Origin: Limnohabitans sp.
GTDB taxonomy: Bacteria; Pseudomonadota; Gammaproteobacteria; Burkholderiales; Burkholderiaceae_C
DNA length: 5,897 bases
Direction: 5' to 3'
Assembly: GCA_024641725.1 (NCBI GenBank)
Contig: JAHECM010000084.1
Location: forward strand, 1 to 5,897
Under the pieces are notes generated by a model. That model was given only the letters and a program-made list of their open reading frames with translations. It was not told the origin of the DNA and made no database searches. The number at the start of each line of letters is the position of its first letter. The stretch's first letter is position 1. A program made the translations under genes and the position numbers. Shown here piece after piece: positions 1-5,873 of the stretch.

Positions 1-25
1 TTTGCCCTTATTGATTTCAAACCCT

Positions 26-30
26 GGAGA
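26..30 (+). promoter_or_regulatory. Ribosome binding site of the thiolase gene
   Basis: GGAGA lies 7 nt before the ATG at 38. It decides the start: the reading frame is open back to a TTG at position 2, but that codon has no upstream sequence to inspect, and family proteins begin at the MSREVVVVSGVRTAIG-type N-terminus encoded from 38. Positions 1-25 show nothing else that can be assigned. Confidence 0.75.
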
Positions 31-37
31 CATTCCC

Positions 38-1222
38 ATGAGCCGTGAAGTTGTTGTTGTCAGCGGTGTGCGCACCGCCATTGGTACCTATGGCGGCAGC
101 CTCAAGGACATTCCCCCCACCGAGCTGGCCGCGCTGGTCGTGCGCGAATCACTGGCCCGCGCTGGCGTAGACGGCAAAGACGTGGGCCATGTGGTGTTTG
201 GCCATGTGGTCAACACCGAACCCAAAGACATGTACCTGTCGCGCGTGGCCGCCATCAACGGCGGTTGCGCCGAAGGCACCCCCGCCTTCAACGTCAACCG
301 CCTGTGCGGCTCAGGCTTGCAGGCCATCGTCTCGGCCAGCCAGTCCATCTTGCTGGGCGACACCGACATCGCCATCGGCGGCGGTGCAGAAAACATGAGC
401 CGTGGCCCCTACGCCAGCTTGTCCGCGCGCTGGGGTGCCCGCATGGGCGACACCAAGATGGTCGACATGGTGGTCGGCGCGCTGCACGACCCCTTCCACA
501 CCATCCACATGGGCGTGACGGCTGAAAACGTGGCCGCCAAGTACGGCATCACGCGCGAGATGCAAGACGCGCTGGCGGTCGAAAGCCACAACCGCGCCGA
601 ACGCGCCACCGCCGCCGGTTACTTCAAAGACCAAATCGTGCCGGTCATGCTCAAGAGCAAAAAAGGCGAAGTGGCCTACACCACCGACGAGCATTTCCGC
701 CCCGGCTGCAAGCTCGAAGACATGGCCAAACTCAAACCTGTGTTCGTCAAAGAAAACGGCACCGTGACCGCCGGCAACGCTTCGGGCATCAACGACGCGG
801 CATCGGCCGTGGTGCTGATGGAAGCCGGTGCCGCCAAAGCCCGGGGGGCCAAGCCCCTGGCCCGCTTGGTCGGTTATGCCCACACCGCTTTGGACCCCAA
901 AATCATGGGCGTCGGCCCGATCTCGGCCACGCAAGCCGTGCTCAAGAAAACCGGCTTGAGCGTCAATGACCTGGACGTGATCGAGGCCAACGAAGCCTTT
1001 GCCGCACAAGCCTGCGCCGTGACGCGCGAGCTGGGCCTGGACCCGGCCAAAGTCAACCCCAACGGCTCGGGCATCTCGTTGGGTCACCCGATTGGCGCGA
1101 CCGGCGCACTGATCACCGTCAAAGCCATCCACGAACTGCACCGCGTGAATGGCCGCTACGCCCTGGTGACCATGTGCATCGGCGGTGGCCAAGGCATCGC
1201 AGCGATCTTCGAGCGCCTGTGA
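38..1222 (+). CDS. bktB: Beta-ketothiolase / acetyl-CoA C-acyltransferase (BktB type)
   Basis: A cytosolic thiolase that interconverts two acyl-CoAs and a beta-ketoacyl-CoA plus free CoA. BktB enzymes accept acetoacetyl-CoA and longer substrates such as beta-ketovaleryl-CoA, and supply polyhydroxyalkanoate synthesis or beta-oxidation. The product is 394 aa, the length I recall for Cupriavidus BktB, and it resembles that protein along its whole length. The N-terminal half carries the nucleophile Cys90 in LCGSGLQA and the GGGAENMSRGPY segment. The C-terminal half carries NEAFAAQA, His350 in GHPIGATGA and the general acid/base Cys380 in CIGGGQG. All three catalytic residues are present. The ATG at 38 is chosen over an in-frame TTG at 2 because of the GGAGA at 26-30 and the family N-terminus. 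The gene converges on the IclR regulator across a REP-rich spacer. Because pobA is close by, a beta-ketoadipyl-CoA thiolase role (PcaF-like) is possible, but overall similarity favours BktB. The thiolase call is near certain; substrate specificity is inferred. Confidence 0.95.
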   Translation: MSREVVVVSGVRTAIGTYGGSLKDIPPTELAALVVRESLARAGVDGKDVGHVVFGHVVNTEPKDMYLSRVAAINGGCAEGTPAFNVNRLCGSGLQAIVSASQSILLGDTDIAIGGGAENMSRGPYASLSARWGARMGDTKMVDMVVGALHDPFHTIHMGVTAENVAAKYGITREMQDALAVESHNRAERATAAGYFKDQIVPVMLKSKKGEVAYTTDEHFRPGCKLEDMAKLKPVFVKENGTVTAGNASGINDAASAVVLMEAGAAKARGAKPLARLVGYAHTALDPKIMGVGPISATQAVLKKTGLSVNDLDVIEANEAFAAQACAVTRELGLDPAKVNPNGSGISLGHPIGATGALITVKAIHELHRVNGRYALVTMCIGGGQGIAAIFERL

Positions 1223-1227
1223 GCTGA

Positions 1228-1250
1228 GCGGGGGGCTTGTGCCCCTCCGC
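1228..1250 (+). terminator. GC-rich hairpin after bktB, possible terminator
   Basis: Five nt past the bktB stop, GCGGGGGGC can pair with GCCCCTCCGC across a TTGT loop. This gives about nine pairs including one G-U, with one bulged C. No T-run follows, so it is not a canonical intrinsic terminator. It could stabilise the 3' end or act together with the REP hairpins just downstream. Confidence 0.4.
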
Positions 1251-1304
1251 CCATCCATCGCGCACGGGGTGCGGCTCCTACATTGGCGCACCGCCGCGAT
1301 GGGG
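1249..1304. repeat. REPIN-like element, copy A (right REP truncated)
   Basis: The left REP, read on the minus strand, occupies 1255-1281. It has a GTAG head, then GAGC, a stem CGCAC/GTGCG with loop CCC, and a CGATGG tail. It is followed by a spacer (TTGGCGCACCG, 1283-1293) and then only the tail of a second, oppositely oriented REP (CCGCGATGGGG, 1294-1304). Positions 1249-1293 match 1320-1364 with one mismatch, a 71-bp period. Relative to copy B, 20 nt are missing, covering the head and first stem arm of the right REP. REP sequences with GTAG heads are typically spread by RAYT transposases acting in trans; none is encoded in this window. Confidence 0.8.
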
Positions 1305-1319
1305 CCATTGAACTCCCCA

Positions 1320-1395
1320 GCCCATCCATCGCGCACGGGGTGCGGCTCCTACGTTGGCGCACCGTTGTGGGAGCGGCGCCCCCGCCGCGATGGGG
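1320..1395. repeat. REPIN-like element, copy B (complete REP doublet)
   Basis: Two REP units in opposite orientation. The left one is on the minus strand (1326-1352) and is identical to the left unit of copy A. The right one is on the plus strand (1367-1393), with a GTGGGAGC head, stem CGGCG/CGCCG around CCCC, and a CGATGG tail. The outer ends CCATCGCG (1326-1333) and CGCGATGG (1386-1393) are complementary, so the whole doublet can fold into one cruciform with each REP forming its own small hairpin. It lies 20 bp from the stop of the regulator gene, between two convergent genes, where such structures often protect or end transcripts. Confidence 0.8.
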
Positions 1396-1415
1396 CTGGT
1401 GCTGCCACTTTGGGC

Positions 1416-2186
1416 TTACAGCAAAGGCCGCAGTTCCCTTGCGGCGTCCTGCAACAGGGGCAGCCATTGGCGTTGCACCGCTGCGTCTGACAGCTGCTCG
1501 GCCGTGCCCACCACATTCAGCGCAGCCAAGGTCTGGCCTTGCATATTGCGCAGCGGAACGGCCAAGGCGTGGATGCCCAGCTCGTGCGCATCGCGGGCCA
1601 AGCAAAAGTCATCGCGCCGCACCTGATCGATCAACGCTTTGAACTGGGCCGCCACCACGACGGTCTGCGGCGTGATGCGGGCCAGCTCGCGTCCTTTGAT
1701 CCAAGCATTGAATTCGGCCTTGGGCCAGCACGCCAGCAACATGCGCCCGGTGGACGTGGCGTGCGCGGGCAAGCGTGCGCCCAGGTGCAGGCCATAGGCC
1801 AAGTGCCGCACCGGCTCGGCCACACCTGCGCTGCGGGCCACGATCACACCCTCCCCACCATCGAGCACCACCGCACTGAAGGCCGCCTGCGTCTGCTGGG
1901 CCAAACGGTTGAGCGTGGGCTGCAGCGTGCGCGGCAGGCGCGAGGTGGCCATGTAACTGCCTGCAAAGCGCAGCACCCGTGCCGACAGCCAGTAGTGGCT
2001 GCCGTCCGTCTCCAGGTATCCCAGCTCGGCCAGCGTGAGCAAATGCCTGCGCGCCGCTGCCCGCGTGATGCCGGTGCGCTGCGCGGCCAGCGTCGCGTTC
2101 AGGCGCTGGCGCTCGGTGTCAAAGGCTTCGAGCACGGCCAGGCCCTTGGCCAGGCCTTCGATGTAATCTGCTTTGGCAATGGGCAT
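1416..2186 (-). CDS. pobR: IclR-family transcriptional regulator, PobR/PcaR/PcaU type
   Basis: A 256-aa DNA-binding regulator, the usual length for the IclR family. Residues 8-27 (DYIEGLAKGLAVLEAFDTER) are the typical entry segment of the PcaR/PcaU/PobR subgroup. A winged helix-turn-helix covers about 28-70, with the recognition segment GITRAAARRHLLTLAELGYLE. The effector-binding domain covers about 80-256, with the family stretches GARLPAHATSTGRMLLA (136-152) and HELGIHALAVPLRNMQGQTLAALNV (201-225). The ligand is probably 4-hydroxybenzoate or protocatechuate, because the gene is divergent from pobA and shares a 149-bp spacer holding three 10-bp repeats. Members of this subgroup (Acinetobacter PobR and PcaU) activate the neighbouring catabolic gene and control their own expression. 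The ATG at 2186 precedes the conserved N-terminus; only a weak AAGAAA-type ribosome site is visible upstream. Assignment to the subgroup is firm; the symbol pobR rests on position, and pcaR or pcaU naming is equally possible. Confidence 0.88.
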   Translation of the reverse strand: MPIAKADYIEGLAKGLAVLEAFDTERQRLNATLAAQRTGITRAAARRHLLTLAELGYLETDGSHYWLSARVLRFAGSYMATSRLPRTLQPTLNRLAQQTQAAFSAVVLDGGEGVIVARSAGVAEPVRHLAYGLHLGARLPAHATSTGRMLLACWPKAEFNAWIKGRELARITPQTVVVAAQFKALIDQVRRDDFCLARDAHELGIHALAVPLRNMQGQTLAALNVVGTAEQLSDAAVQRQWLPLLQDAARELRPLL

Positions 2187-2210
2187 GGTCTGGTTTCTTG
2201 AGGTACATCA

Positions 2211-2251
2211 ATTGCGCGATCATCGCACAATCGGTTTGCCATTCGCGCAAA
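2211..2251. promoter_or_regulatory. Three-repeat operator between pobR and pobA
   Basis: Three 10-bp repeats are visible. R1 is ATTGCGCGAT (2211-2220, plus strand). R2 is ATTGTGCGAT read on the minus strand (2222-2231). R3 is TTTGCGCGAA read on the minus strand (2242-2251). R1 and R2 face each other with 1 bp between them. R3 repeats R2 in the same direction after a 10-bp gap. From memory, this palindrome-plus-extra-copy layout resembles the PcaU/PobR binding sites of Acinetobacter. The site starts 24 bp upstream of the pobR start and ends 84 bp upstream of the pobA start, so one bound regulator could act on both. I found no convincing -35/-10 pair for either gene. Confidence 0.7.
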
Positions 2252-2335
2252 CATTCAGGGAGCGTGGGCTCCACCCGCTGGCCAAATGCCTAAGCTCGGG
2301 GGATTGATTTTCAGAGAAAGCCACGGAGACTCTTC

Positions 2336-3535
2336 ATGACCAAAGCCACCCGCACCCAAGTTGCCATCATTGGCGCAGGCCCATCAGGCTTGCTGCTCGG
2401 CCAGCTCCTGCACAAAGCGGGCATTGACGCCATCATCGTGGAACGCCAGACAGGCGACTACGTGCTCAGCCGCATCCGCGCAGGCGTGCTGGAACAAGTG
2501 ACCATGGACCTGCTTGACGAAGCCGGTGTGGGTGAACGCATGCACGCCGAAGGGCTGGTGCACGGCGGCTTTGACCTGCTTTTCAAGGGTGCACGCCACC
2601 GCATGGACATGAACCAGCTCACGGGCGGCAAAAATGTCATGGTTTACGGCCAAACCGAAGTCACCCGCGACCTGATGGACGCCCGCCAAGCTGCGGGCCT
2701 GCCCACGGTGTACGAAGCGGCCAACGTGCAGGTGCACGAATTCGACAGCGCCAAGCCCCGCGTGAGCTACGAAAAAGACGGCCAGACCCACACCATCGAG
2801 TGCGATTTCATCGCCGGTTGCGACGGCTTTCATGGCGTGTGCCGCGCCAGCGCCCCCAAAGACAAAATCCGCGAATACGAAAAGGTTTACCCCTTTGGCT
2901 GGCTGGGCGTGCTGTCAGACACACCGCCCGTGCACCATGAACTGATTTACGCCAACAGCATCCGAGGCTTTGCCCTGTGCTCGCAGCGCAGCGCCACCCG
3001 CAGCCGCTATTACCTGCAAGTGCCGCTGACCGACAAAGTCGAAGACTGGAGCGACGAAGCTTTTTGGGAAGAGCTGCGCAACCGCCTCGACCCCGAGGCG
3101 CGCGAACACTTGGTCACCGGCCCCAGCATCGAAAAAAGCATCGCCCCGCTGCGCAGCTTTGTGACCGAGCCCATGCGCTTTGGCCGCATGTTTTTGGCTG
3201 GCGACGCCGCCCACATCGTGCCGCCCACCGGGGCCAAGGGCCTGAACCTGGCCGCCACCGACGTCAAGTACCTGTCCAACGCCTTCATCGAGTACTACCA
3301 AGACCAGTCCGAAGCGGGCATCGACAACTACTCCGAACGCTGCCTGCGCCGCATCTGGCGCGCCGAGCGCTTCAGCTGGTGGTTCACCAGCCTGATGCAC
3401 CGCTTTCCCGGCGAAGGCGAGATCGCGCAAAAGCTCCAAGAAGCCGAGCTCGACTACTTGGTCCACAGCGAATCCGGCTCGCGCACCGTGGCCGAGAACT
3501 ACGTGGGTTTGCCACTGGACTTTGGCGATCGTTAA
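2336..3535 (+). CDS. pobA: 4-hydroxybenzoate 3-monooxygenase (p-hydroxybenzoate hydroxylase)
   Basis: A cytosolic FAD flavoprotein (EC 1.14.13.2) that uses NAD(P)H and O2 to turn 4-hydroxybenzoate into protocatechuate. The product is 399 aa; the Pseudomonas enzyme is 394, and the extra residues are mostly at the N-terminus, so numbering is shifted by +4. The FAD-binding GAGPSG is at 13-18, the DG motif CDGFHG at 162-167 and the GD motif GDAAHIVPPTGAKGLN at 289-304. Counterparts of all substrate and flavin residues I could check are present: Arg48, Tyr205, Ser216, Arg218, Arg224, Tyr226, Pro297, Lys301, Asn304 and Tyr389 (Pseudomonas 44, 201, 212, 214, 220, 222, 293, 297, 300, 385). GGAGA at 2325-2329 lies 6 nt before the ATG. 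The gene is divergent from its likely regulator and stands alone: no pca gene follows, only REP elements and then a gene with its own candidate promoter. Coenzyme preference (NADPH versus NADH) cannot be read here. Confidence 0.98.
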   Translation: MTKATRTQVAIIGAGPSGLLLGQLLHKAGIDAIIVERQTGDYVLSRIRAGVLEQVTMDLLDEAGVGERMHAEGLVHGGFDLLFKGARHRMDMNQLTGGKNVMVYGQTEVTRDLMDARQAAGLPTVYEAANVQVHEFDSAKPRVSYEKDGQTHTIECDFIAGCDGFHGVCRASAPKDKIREYEKVYPFGWLGVLSDTPPVHHELIYANSIRGFALCSQRSATRSRYYLQVPLTDKVEDWSDEAFWEELRNRLDPEAREHLVTGPSIEKSIAPLRSFVTEPMRFGRMFLAGDAAHIVPPTGAKGLNLAATDVKYLSNAFIEYYQDQSEAGIDNYSERCLRRIWRAERFSWWFTSLMHRFPGEGEIAQKLQEAELDYLVHSESGSRTVAENYVGLPLDFGDR

Positions 3536-3571
3536 GCCCACAAGCGACACGCATCGCCTCGGCATGCACCT

Positions 3572-3638
3572 CATCGCGCACAGGGTGCGGCTCCTACGGG
3601 GCTGCTTGACTTGTAGGAGTAGCACCCTGTGCGCGATG
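3572..3638. repeat. Inverted REP pair downstream of pobA
   Basis: The left arm 3572-3597 and right arm 3613-3638 are complementary at 24 of 26 positions, with a 15-nt loop between them. Both arms are the same REP type as in the bktB-pobR spacer (GTAG head, CGATG tail), carrying an A/T substitution in the inner stem region (ACCCTGT instead of ACCCCGT). It begins 36 nt after the pobA stop and has no T-run, so it could act as an mRNA-stabilising structure or partial terminator for pobA. The right-hand copy differs from the others in having TA for CC just after its head (GTAGGAGTAGC). Confidence 0.8.
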
Positions 3639-3661
3639 GCTGATGCACTTCGGGCGCTCTG

Positions 3662-3685
3662 TCGCACACGGGGTGCGGCTCCTAC
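3662..3685 (-). repeat. Single REP unit
   Basis: Read on the minus strand this is another GTAGGAGC-headed REP with loop CCC. It lies 23 nt after the inverted pair. The tail-side sequence has an A where the other copies have G (TCGCACAC instead of TCGCGCAC, plus strand) and its CGATGG tail is incomplete. With the pair upstream it gives alternating orientation (-,+,-), as in BIME-type clusters. Confidence 0.7.
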
Positions 3686-3718
3686 AAAACGCGGCCAATT
3701 GCAGCGGCAACAGGGGCT

Positions 3719-3746
3719 CTGACGGGTTGCTTGTTGCCACTATGAT
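3719..3746 (+). promoter_or_regulatory. Candidate promoter of the racemase-like gene
   Basis: CTGACG (3719-3724, 4 of 6 to TTGACA) and TATGAT (3741-3746, 5 of 6 to TATAAT) are separated by 16 bp. A transcript start seven bases past the end of the -10 box would fall on position 3753, the A of the start codon. No Shine-Dalgarno sequence is evident before that ATG. The promoter is a pattern match only. Confidence 0.45.
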
Positions 3747-3752
3747 GGGCCC

Positions 3753-4622
3753 ATGAGCACACACAAACCTTTGCGCGGCATCCGCGTTTTGAGCCTTGCC
3801 CTCAACCTGCCCGGCCCGGCCGCGCTGATGCGCTTGGCGCAAATGGGGGCCAACTGCACCAAGGTGAATCCGCCCACGGGCGACCCGATGCAGCACTACA
3901 CACCCGACGGTTATGCGCTGCTGCACACGGGCGTCAAGCACCAAACGATCGACCTCAAAACAGATAAAGGCCAAGCCGCGCTGCACAAATTGCTGCCCAA
4001 AACCGATGTGCTGCTGACCTCGTTTCGCCCTTCGGCCTTGAGCAAACTTGGCCTGGGCTGGAAGGTGCTGCACAAGCAGTACCCGGCGCTCAGCCTGATC
4101 GAGGTGGTGGGCGCGCCCGGCCCGCTGGCCGAGATCCCGGGCCACGACCTGACTTACCAAGCCGAGGTGGGCCTGGTCAACGGCATGGACTTGCCGCCCA
4201 GCTTGTTTGCCGACATGGGCGGCGCGCTCATGGCCAGCGAGGCCACGCTCAAAGCCGTGCTCTCACTCAAGACCACGGGCCAAGGCACGCGCCACGAGGT
4301 GGCCCTGTCCAGCGCCGCCGCTTGGCTGGCTTTGCCGCGCCAATTGCGCATGACCACCCCCGATGGCGCGGTGGGCGGTGCCCACGCGGGCTACCGCATG
4401 TATGCCTGCAAAAATGGCCGTGTGGCTGTGGCCGCGCTGGAGCCGCACTTTGCGCGCAGCCTGTGCGAAGCCGCTGGCGTGGCACTGAGCCACCCGGTCA
4501 AAGACCTGTTCAAGCCCGCCACCCGACAAGCGATTGAGGTCTTTTTGGCCGGCCAAACTCGTACCCAACTGGACAAGCTGGCCACAGCCAAAGACATTCC
4601 GCTGATGACACTGCCGCGCTGA
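3753..4622 (+). CDS. Short family III CoA-transferase / alpha-methylacyl-CoA racemase-like protein
   Basis: Member of the CaiB/BaiF (family III) superfamily, which contains formyl-CoA transferases and alpha-methylacyl-CoA racemases (AMACR). Residues 7-20 (LRGIRVLSLALNLP) are the usual N-terminus. TDVLLTSFRPSALSKLGLG (84-102) and GHDLTYQAEVG (130-140) are family segments. Counterparts of the racemase residues of mycobacterial MCR (His126, Asp156, Glu241) appear as His131 in GHD, Asp154 in ADMGG and Glu230 in AALEPHF, so a racemase or epimerase on a 2-methylacyl-CoA is more likely than CoA transfer. The product has 289 aa against roughly 360-430 for the superfamily. The missing part is C-terminal: only 59 residues follow Glu230 against about 120 in MCR, and there is no room for a lost tail before the converging gene. 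Whether it is active, and on what substrate, is unknown. The start is set by the family N-terminus; no good ribosome site is seen. Confidence 0.82.
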   Translation: MSTHKPLRGIRVLSLALNLPGPAALMRLAQMGANCTKVNPPTGDPMQHYTPDGYALLHTGVKHQTIDLKTDKGQAALHKLLPKTDVLLTSFRPSALSKLGLGWKVLHKQYPALSLIEVVGAPGPLAEIPGHDLTYQAEVGLVNGMDLPPSLFADMGGALMASEATLKAVLSLKTTGQGTRHEVALSSAAAWLALPRQLRMTTPDGAVGGAHAGYRMYACKNGRVAVAALEPHFARSLCEAAGVALSHPVKDLFKPATRQAIEVFLAGQTRTQLDKLATAKDIPLMTLPR

Positions 4623-4641
4623 ACGCGCTGAACGCGCTCAG
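4615..4641. repeat. 9-bp tandem repeat across two convergent stop codons
   Basis: Three tandem units of CGCGCTGAA (4615-4623, 4624-4632, and an imperfect CGCGCTCAG at 4633-4641). The first unit contains the TGA of the racemase-like gene (4620-4622). The second repeats an in-frame TGA (4629-4631). The third contains the complement of the transporter's TGA (4638-4640). Only 15 bp separate the two genes, and no clear bidirectional terminator hairpin is visible. Confidence 0.75.
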
Positions 4642-5861
4642 TCGGCCAGCGGTGCAGGCAAGCGCTTCAAGGTGCGCACTTTGGACGCGCTGATGATCAC
4701 GGCCTGCACGCCAAAGCCGAGCACCACGCACCACAAACTGACCGACACCGGAAACGACACGCCGAGCACCCCGCCCAGCGCAGCCCCCAGTGGGCGGGCA
4801 CCGGTGCTGACCACGATGTTGATGGACGTGACCCGCCCGATCATGGCGCGTGGCGTGACGGTCTGACGCAAGGTGGTGGAGGTGATGGTCCAGATGATGG
4901 GCCCCGCCCCGAACAAAAAGTAAGACACAGCCGCCAGCCAACCCAGCGGCCAAAACAGCGTCAAGGCCATCGTGAAAGCGGCCAACACCGAAAAATAAGG
5001 CCCCAACAAAATGGCCTGCCCAAACGGCAAACGCGACACCACACGCGGGGCCAGCAAGGCCCCTACGATCATGCCCACCCCATAACAGGCCAACGTGACC
5101 CCCACGCCGCTCGCATCCAGCCCCAGGTCATGAATGGCATAGGGCACGTAGGCCGCTTGCAGCATGAACCACGAGATGTTCCAGGCGATCGAGCAAAACA
5201 CGATGGGCCGCAGCAAATCGCTTTGCCACACCCAGCGGGCACCGTCTTGCAGTTCCAGCAAGGGGTGGCGCTCGGGCAGCGCGGCCCGGGCGGGCTCTGC
5301 GATGCCGCGCAGGCACAGCACCGCGGACACCGACAAGATGCCCGACAGCACAAAGGCCGCGGACGCCCCCGTCCAGGCGATCAAGGCCCCAGCCAACGCA
5401 GGCCCAGCCGCAAATGCCGCGCTGCGCGCCAGCTCCAGCCGCCCATTGGCCCGGGCCAGCGCCTGCACCGGCACCAGCGCAGGCACCAACGATGGCGCCG
5501 CCACACTGAAAGCCACCGTGCCCACCGCCGCCATAAAGCCAATGCCCGCCAGCGCCACGATCGACACCTGGCCCGACACGATCAGCGCCAGCAACAGCAG
5601 CAGGGCCAGCGCCCGCAGCGCCTCGGCCCAGGCCATGAGCCGCGTGCGCGAAGTGCGGTCGGCCAGCAAGCCCAAGGGCATGGAGAGCAGCAAAAACGGC
5701 AAGGACTGGATCGAAGCCAGCAAACCGATCTCACCGGGCCCCGCCTGCAACAGAAGCACCGCCACGATGGGCACCGCCGCAAGGCTCAACTGCTCGGCCG
5801 ACTGGGCCAACAAGTTGGACCAGGCCAAGCGCTGAAATGGGGCGGACAAGGTGGCGGACAT
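4638..5861 (-). CDS. Major facilitator superfamily transporter (MFS_3/EntS-like)
   Basis: An inner-membrane secondary transporter of 407 aa with about 12 hydrophobic segments, at roughly residues 14-39, 45-66, 76-95, 99-122, 143-165, 168-185, 215-240, 252-270, 282-305, 308-330, 345-370 and 373-392. The loop after segment 2 carries the MFS motif A (GLLADRTSRTRL, about 64-75). Near segment 11 the stretch GRVTSINIVVSTGARPLGAALGG fits the proton-coupled efflux branch related to EntS and other MFS_3 proteins. The substrate cannot be read from the sequence; export of a small organic molecule or drug is the usual role in this branch. The frame is open to an ATG at 5885, but that codon lacks a spaced ribosome site. 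The ATG at 5861 has GAAAGG 6 nt upstream and gives a normal N-terminus, so it is preferred. The gene converges on the racemase-like gene, so no operon link with its left neighbour exists. Its promoter lies mostly outside the window. Confidence 0.88.
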   Translation of the reverse strand: MSATLSAPFQRLAWSNLLAQSAEQLSLAAVPIVAVLLLQAGPGEIGLLASIQSLPFLLLSMPLGLLADRTSRTRLMAWAEALRALALLLLLALIVSGQVSIVALAGIGFMAAVGTVAFSVAAPSLVPALVPVQALARANGRLELARSAAFAAGPALAGALIAWTGASAAFVLSGILSVSAVLCLRGIAEPARAALPERHPLLELQDGARWVWQSDLLRPIVFCSIAWNISWFMLQAAYVPYAIHDLGLDASGVGVTLACYGVGMIVGALLAPRVVSRLPFGQAILLGPYFSVLAAFTMALTLFWPLGWLAAVSYFLFGAGPIIWTITSTTLRQTVTPRAMIGRVTSINIVVSTGARPLGAALGGVLGVSFPVSVSLWCVVLGFGVQAVIISASKVRTLKRLPAPLAD

Positions 5862-5867
5862 CAAAAG

Positions 5868-5873
5868 CCTTTC
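5868..5873 (-). promoter_or_regulatory. Ribosome binding site selecting the transporter start
   Basis: GAAAGG on the minus strand is 6 nt before the ATG at 5861. The upstream in-frame ATG at 5885 has TTAGG directly abutting it, too close to serve. This supports the shorter, 407-aa product over a 415-aa one. Confidence 0.6.

Noticed and set aside
311..1336. Long minus-strand open frame (341 codons) opposite bktB
   Set aside because: It overlaps a thiolase with all catalytic residues. Its translation is low-complexity, rich in His/Gly/Ala/Val, and it is a typical mirror frame of GC-rich coding DNA.
1249..1395. CRISPR array
   Set aside because: Only two repeat copies with palindromic REP doublets, a short unequal spacer and no cas genes; the structure fits REP/REPIN elements.
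1539..2201. Plus-strand open frame (220 codons) opposite the IclR gene
   Set aside because: It is a shadow of a well-supported regulator. The translation is Gln/Arg/His-rich with no recognisable domain, and it would cover the regulator's own start region.
3536..3752. Small genes overlapping the REP cluster (open frames at 3522-3722 and 3594-4160)
   Set aside because: These frames run through repeat hairpins, lack ribosome sites and have compositions set by the repeats; no conserved protein is recognisable.
5164..5835. Plus-strand open frame (223 codons) opposite the transporter
   Set aside because: Ser/Ala-rich antisense frame with no domain signal; the opposite strand clearly encodes membrane segments and MFS motif A.
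2336..5861. A pob-racemase-transporter aromatic uptake or degradation operon
   Set aside because: The pobA gene is followed by a strong hairpin cluster, the racemase-like gene has its own candidate promoter, and the transporter is on the opposite strand; nothing in the sequence ties the transporter to aromatic acids.
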